10,200 bases of DNA from positions 1 through 10,200 of the forward strand of contig CAKREL010000080.1 in assembly GCA_934317205.1 (NCBI GenBank), in the 5' to 3' direction. Of this stretch, positions 7,109-10,200 are shown piece by piece (position 1 is the stretch's first letter; each line of letters opens with the position of its first letter). The notes beneath the pieces are model-generated. The model was not told where the DNA came from and did not search any database. It saw only the letters and a program-made list of their open reading frames with translations. A program made the translations under genes and the position numbers. This stretch comes from an uncultured Eubacterium sp. Lineage in GTDB: Bacteria > Bacillota > Clostridia > Lachnospirales > Lachnospiraceae.

Positions 7109-8326
7109 ATGGAGGTTTTATGCATTTATAAAAAGTGGCGAAAAGTAGCTTTTGGAATCATGCTGGCAATCTGGTTGTTTTCTGCATATATGTGGATTCT
7201 GGATGAAATTCCGAGTTCAGTATGCATTGTATATGGTCAAGAGTTAGATGTTACAGAAGGGCTTCCAGTAACCAGCCAGATTCAAAGTACAGATGGAACA
7301 GTGACATCTAACGGAACTATGCCAAGTGGCAGTTATGAAATGGAGTGCAGACTGTTTGGACTGATTCCAGTTAAAGATGTGACAGTGCATATTGTAGAGG
7401 AGACTGATGTGATTCCATGCGGGATCCCTTTCGGCATTTATATCGAGATGAAAGGTGTGTTGGTTGTTGATGTTTGTAGTCTGGAGCAAAATGGTATCTC
7501 GGTGGAAAGCCCTGCAGGGCACATATTGAAAGCCGGGGATTATATCACTGCAGCAAATAATATGTCCATTACTACAAAGGACGAACTACAGGAAATAGTG
7601 GCACAAAGCCAGGGAGCAGAAGTGATGTTAACAGTTATGCGGGAAGGCGAAGCATTTCAGTGTAAAGTATCACCCATTTATACAGATAATGATGTGTACC
7701 AGATTGGTGTCTGGATTCGGGATGATCTGGCTGGAATCGGGACTCTGACTTATATTGACGGACATGGTACCTTTGGGGCATTAGGACATGGCATTACGGA
7801 CATGGATGTGGATCATTTGGTAAATATACTGGACGGAACTGCTTATCAGGCAAATATTTTAAGCATTATCAGGGGAGAAAAAGGAAAACCGGGCGAGCTT
7901 GTGGGACAGATTCATTATAACCAGACAAACCGTCTGGGTCAGATTACAAAAAATACAAAAAATGGAATTTTCGGTAATTTAGATAGTATTCCAGACTCGT
8001 TGAAAGAGGCAAAACCAATGCATATTGGATTCAAGCAGGAGATAGAAAATGGTTCGGCACAGATTATGGCAACTATTCATCATGAGCGAAAACTGTATGA
8101 TATAGAAATTACAAAAGTAGATGTCAATCCGCAGGAATCCAACAAGGGGATCAGTTTTCGAGTGACAGATGAAGAATTGATTCAGGAAACAGGTGGCATT
8201 ATCCAGGGGCTGAGCGGAGCTCCGATTCTGCAAAATGGAAAAGTCATTGGAGCGGTAACCCATGTTTTTGTAAAGGATCCCTGCAAAGGATATGGAATTT
8301 TTATTGAAACTATGATGGAACAATGA
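7109..8326 (+). CDS. spoIVB: SpoIVB serine peptidase (family S55), stage IV sporulation
   Basis: SpoIVB is secreted from the forespore into the space between the two spore membranes. In Bacillus it cleaves SpoIVFA to start pro-sigma-K processing, and also SpoIIQ. From ATG 7109 it is 405 aa, with a membrane anchor or signal at about 12-31, a PDZ domain at about 105-190, and the C-terminal S55 peptidase. The catalytic residues align at a constant offset with B. subtilis His236, Asp363 and Ser378: here His227 in ALGHGITD, Asp354, and Ser369 in GGIIQGLSGAPI. The nucleophile motif reads LSGAP rather than the usual MSGSP. A GTG at 7100 is in frame, but AAGGG (7094-7098) is too close to it and is 10 bases from 7109. 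It stands apart from the recN operon behind a terminator. No clear sigma-F or sigma-G promoter could be assigned. Confidence 0.95.
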   Translation: MEVLCIYKKWRKVAFGIMLAIWLFSAYMWILDEIPSSVCIVYGQELDVTEGLPVTSQIQSTDGTVTSNGTMPSGSYEMECRLFGLIPVKDVTVHIVEETDVIPCGIPFGIYIEMKGVLVVDVCSLEQNGISVESPAGHILKAGDYITAANNMSITTKDELQEIVAQSQGAEVMLTVMREGEAFQCKVSPIYTDNDVYQIGVWIRDDLAGIGTLTYIDGHGTFGALGHGITDMDVDHLVNILDGTAYQANILSIIRGEKGKPGELVGQIHYNQTNRLGQITKNTKNGIFGNLDSIPDSLKEAKPMHIGFKQEIENGSAQIMATIHHERKLYDIEITKVDVNPQESNKGISFRVTDEELIQETGGIIQGLSGAPILQNGKVIGAVTHVFVKDPCKGYGIFIETMMEQ

Positions 8327-8342
8327 GAAGAACGTTAGGAAA

Positions 8343-8369
8343 TTCAAGAATGCCAATGGCATTCTTGAA
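8343..8369. terminator. Perfect 12-bp hairpin between convergent spoIVB and MATE genes; probable two-way terminator
   Basis: The arms TTCAAGAATGCC (8343-8354) and GGCATTCTTGAA (8358-8369) are perfectly complementary around an AAT loop. It lies 16 bases after the spoIVB stop and about 31 bases beyond the end of the minus-strand MATE gene. Its position between converging genes suggests a shared terminator. However, no T tract follows on the plus strand and only a short TTT follows on the minus strand, so an intrinsic mechanism is uncertain. Confidence 0.55.
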
Positions 8370-8400
8370 ATAGATGGGAGTGGATGCGGGATGATACTAT

Positions 8401-9747
8401 TTACTCAGGATGAGTTTGCTCAATTTTTCGCATAACATAGAGGTAGGAAATACCGGTAAATACAGCAGCTGCAATCCAGGCTGCCGGATCGCCAAAGCAA
8501 GCCAGACGGAAATTCAGGATTTTCATGGCAAAGATAGAAACGACCAGTCTTGCAAGAAGCTCCGCTACGCCGCCCATCATCGGAAGAAAGCCGTAACCGC
8601 AGCCCTGCATAGTGTTTCGGAAAATGAAAATCGTGCTCAGCGGGATGAAGAACATAGAGCACATGTATGCATAAGTCTGTGCCCAGGGGAGCATGGCTGA
8701 CATATCTACATCTCCGGAGAAAAACAGGTGCAGTGCCGGTTTTAACAGAGAACACATCAGTGCGGTCACCACAAGAGCATAGACCAGTGCGATGCCAAGT
8801 GCTGTTTTTACACCTGCTTTGATCCTTTTGATATCACCGGAACCGAAATTTTGTCCGCTGTATGTTGCCATAGTCTGTCCCATAGCGATCATACCTTGCA
8901 TAAGAAGACTTTGTAGTTTTCCGGTAGCAGTAAATGCAGCCACTGCCGTAGAACCGAACAGATTGATGGCAGACTGCATGATCATAGTACCGGAAGAGGT
9001 GATTGCAAACTGTAATGCCATGGGAATACCGGCTGCCAACTGATTTTTCGTATCTGTGCGTGAGATTTTCCAGTTACTTCTGTATGGCTTCAGCTCCGGA
9101 ATCTTACACCAGATATAAATGGCGCACAAAACAGCGGAAATGGCCTGAGCCAGATTGGTAGCCCATGCAGCACCTGCCACACCCATCTGCAGCTGAATGA
9201 TAAAAAACAGATCCAGAAGCACATTCAGGCAGGCGGAAAAGACAAGGAAAAACAAAGGAACTTTACTATTTCCGACCGCCCGTAGAAAGGCTGACAACAG
9301 GTTGTAAAAAATGTTAGCAACAATTCCTGCGGTAATGATCATTATGTAGCTATAAGCGTCGGCAAAAATATTATCCGGTGTGTTCATGATCGTTAGGAGC
9401 GGTTTCATCAGAAACAGACAGGAACACGTCAGGAATAGCGTAAACAAAACAGACAGCAGGGTACCGTTGGCAACTGCCTGCTTCACACCATCTGCATCGT
9501 GGGCACCGTATCGCTGAGAAATCAGAATGGCAAATCCGGAAGTGATACCCTGGGAAAAACCGGTGAGCAAAAACATGATTGTTCCGGTGGAACCGACTGC
9601 TGCCAGAGCGTCTGCCCCCACATAACGACCGACAATGATGGTGTCCACCATATTATATAACTGCTGAAATATATTTCCGATGATAAGCGGAAGTGTAAAT
9701 TGAAGGATGACCGGAAGCGGTCGCCCTTTTGTCATGTCCAATTGCAT
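8401..9747 (-). CDS. MATE-family multidrug/cation antiporter
   Basis: This is an inner-membrane transporter of the MATE (multidrug and toxin extrusion) family, which exports drugs or metabolites in exchange for Na+ or H+. At 448 aa it fits the 12-helix fold made of two six-helix halves. Family blocks are visible: GNIFQQLYNMVDTIIVGRYV at 24-43, LRAVGNSKVPLF at 155-166, TYSGQNFGSGDIKRIKAG at 295-312, and RNTMQGCGYGFLPM at 377-390. The N-terminal block resembles the YoeA-like Firmicute group. The substrate cannot be predicted. AAGGAG (complement of 9755-9760) precedes ATG 9747 by 7 bases; ATG at residue 5 is a weaker alternative. It is convergent with spoIVB and divergent from selD, with its own promoter. 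It looks more GC-rich than its neighbours, which may point to a separate origin. Confidence 0.93.
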   Translation of the reverse strand: MQLDMTKGRPLPVILQFTLPLIIGNIFQQLYNMVDTIIVGRYVGADALAAVGSTGTIMFLLTGFSQGITSGFAILISQRYGAHDADGVKQAVANGTLLSVLFTLFLTCSCLFLMKPLLTIMNTPDNIFADAYSYIMIITAGIVANIFYNLLSAFLRAVGNSKVPLFFLVFSACLNVLLDLFFIIQLQMGVAGAAWATNLAQAISAVLCAIYIWCKIPELKPYRSNWKISRTDTKNQLAAGIPMALQFAITSSGTMIMQSAINLFGSTAVAAFTATGKLQSLLMQGMIAMGQTMATYSGQNFGSGDIKRIKAGVKTALGIALVYALVVTALMCSLLKPALHLFFSGDVDMSAMLPWAQTYAYMCSMFFIPLSTIFIFRNTMQGCGYGFLPMMGGVAELLARLVVSIFAMKILNFRLACFGDPAAWIAAAVFTGISYLYVMRKIEQTHPE

Positions 9748-9792
9748 ATGTTTTCTCCTTAAAAAATGATTGATTTGAAAAGTCCAAGCACT

Positions 9793-9820
9793 ATTGTATC
9801 GTATTTATTATTTTTTTCAA
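9793..9820 (-). promoter_or_regulatory. Probable sigma-A promoter for the MATE gene
   Basis: On the minus strand, TTGAAA (complement of 9815-9820) and TACAAT (complement of 9793-9798) are separated by 16 bases. Each matches the vegetative consensus at five of six positions. Transcription would start near 9786 and give a leader of about 40 bases before ATG 9747. Confidence 0.65.
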
Positions 9821-9851
9821 TAGAGAAAATGCTTTCATAGGAAAAATCTTT

Positions 9852-9880
9852 TTTTCAAACTGAGTGATATTTGCTATAAT
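9852..9880 (+). promoter_or_regulatory. Probable sigma-A promoter for selD with extended -10
   Basis: TATAAT at 9875-9880 is a perfect -10 box preceded by TGC at 9872-9874, which makes it an extended -10 element. A weaker -35, TTTTCA (9852-9857, four of six matches), lies 17 bases upstream. Transcription would start near 9887, about 33 bases before the selD ATG. It is back to back with the MATE promoter in the same 172-base gap. Confidence 0.75.
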
Positions 9881-9919
9881 GGTATGTAACAAAGAAAAAA
9901 CGATGTGGGGGACGGAAGA

Positions 9920-10200
9920 ATGGGAGAAAAAATTACATTTTGCAAAGGCGGTGGATGCACAGCAAAGCTAGGTGCCGGCATTTTAAGTCGTGTGTTGGAA
10001 CGTTTGCCTAAGGGGCCGCAGGATCCCAACCTGCTGATCGGTTATGACAGCAAGGATGACGCAGCAGTGTATCAGGTCAGTGATGATATTGCTATCGTAC
10101 AGACATTGGATTTTTTTCCACCGATGGTGGAAGATCCATATACATTTGGTAAAATTGCGGCAACCAATGCCCTGAGTGATATCTATGCCATGGGTGGTGA
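9920..10200 (+). CDS. selD: Selenophosphate synthetase SelD (cysteine form), 3'-truncated by the window edge
   Basis: SelD makes monoselenophosphate from selenide and ATP, the selenium donor for selenocysteine tRNA, selenouridine tRNA and, in some bacteria, molybdenum enzymes. The first 93 codons are present and the frame runs off the window. The glycine-rich N-terminus [11 protein letters not shown] places Cys13 (TGC at 9956-9958) at the position of E. coli Cys17 and Lys16 at catalytic Lys20. So this copy uses cysteine, not selenocysteine. E. coli Cys19 is replaced by Ala15. Further blocks are DPNLL at 36-40, the metal-binding DDAAVY at 49-54, and [32 protein letters not shown] up to the edge. 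GGGGGA (9907-9912 region) lies 7-8 bases before ATG 9920. Its presence implies a selenium pathway elsewhere in the genome, probably beginning just downstream. Confidence 0.95.
   Translation, partial: MGEKITFCKGGGCTAKLGAGILSRVLERLPKGPQDPNLLIGYDSKDDAAVYQVSDDIAIVQTLDFFPPMVEDPYTFGKIAATNALSDIYAMGG

Noticed and set aside
8420..8755. Open frames on both strands inside the MATE gene
   Set aside because: The MATE frame carries conserved family blocks over the whole stretch; the others are off-frame shadows with no start signals.
1..10200. CRISPR arrays, insertion sequences, prophage genes, toxin-antitoxin or other defence systems
   Set aside because: No regularly spaced repeats, transposase or integrase motifs, or unexplained gene cassettes were found; all the long frames with conserved content belong to known families.

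Overview
This window is a chromosomal stretch from a spore-forming Firmicute, most likely a member of class Clostridia close to Lachnospiraceae. The evidence is the gene order xseB-ispA-dxs-tlyA-nadK-argR-recN-spoIVB, a moderately AT-rich composition, AAGGAG-type ribosome binding sites, and a SpoIVB sporulation protease. The genus cannot be fixed from the sequence alone.

Positions 1-6878 hold a tightly packed plus-strand housekeeping operon. It starts with the 3' part of xseB (exonuclease VII small subunit). It continues with ispA (farnesyl diphosphate synthase) and dxs (first step of the MEP isoprenoid pathway), then tlyA (rRNA 2'-O-methyltransferase), nadK (NAD kinase), argR (arginine repressor, with a TTG start) and recN (DNA repair ATPase). 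ispA and dxs together take pyruvate and glyceraldehyde 3-phosphate towards prenyl diphosphates for quinone and cell-wall lipid carriers. recN and xseB serve DNA repair. The largest gap inside the operon is 95 bases, before tlyA.

Positions 6879-7108 are non-coding. They hold an intrinsic terminator for the operon (6970-6997), then a 34-bp near-perfect palindrome (6999-7032) and a GC-rich hairpin cluster (7041-7073). After these comes spoIVB (7109-8326), the forespore-secreted serine protease that signals to the mother cell. All three catalytic residues are visible.

Downstream of spoIVB the usual neighbour spo0A is missing. Instead there is a perfect 12-bp hairpin (8343-8369), a convergent MATE-family efflux gene on the minus strand (8401-9747), and a 172-bp divergent promoter region. 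The window ends inside selD (selenophosphate synthetase, cysteine form), which implies that the organism uses selenium.

I see no CRISPR array, insertion sequence, prophage, tRNA or rRNA gene, and no convincing new defence or biosynthetic system. The points most worth a second look are the stacked palindromes before spoIVB and the synteny break after it.
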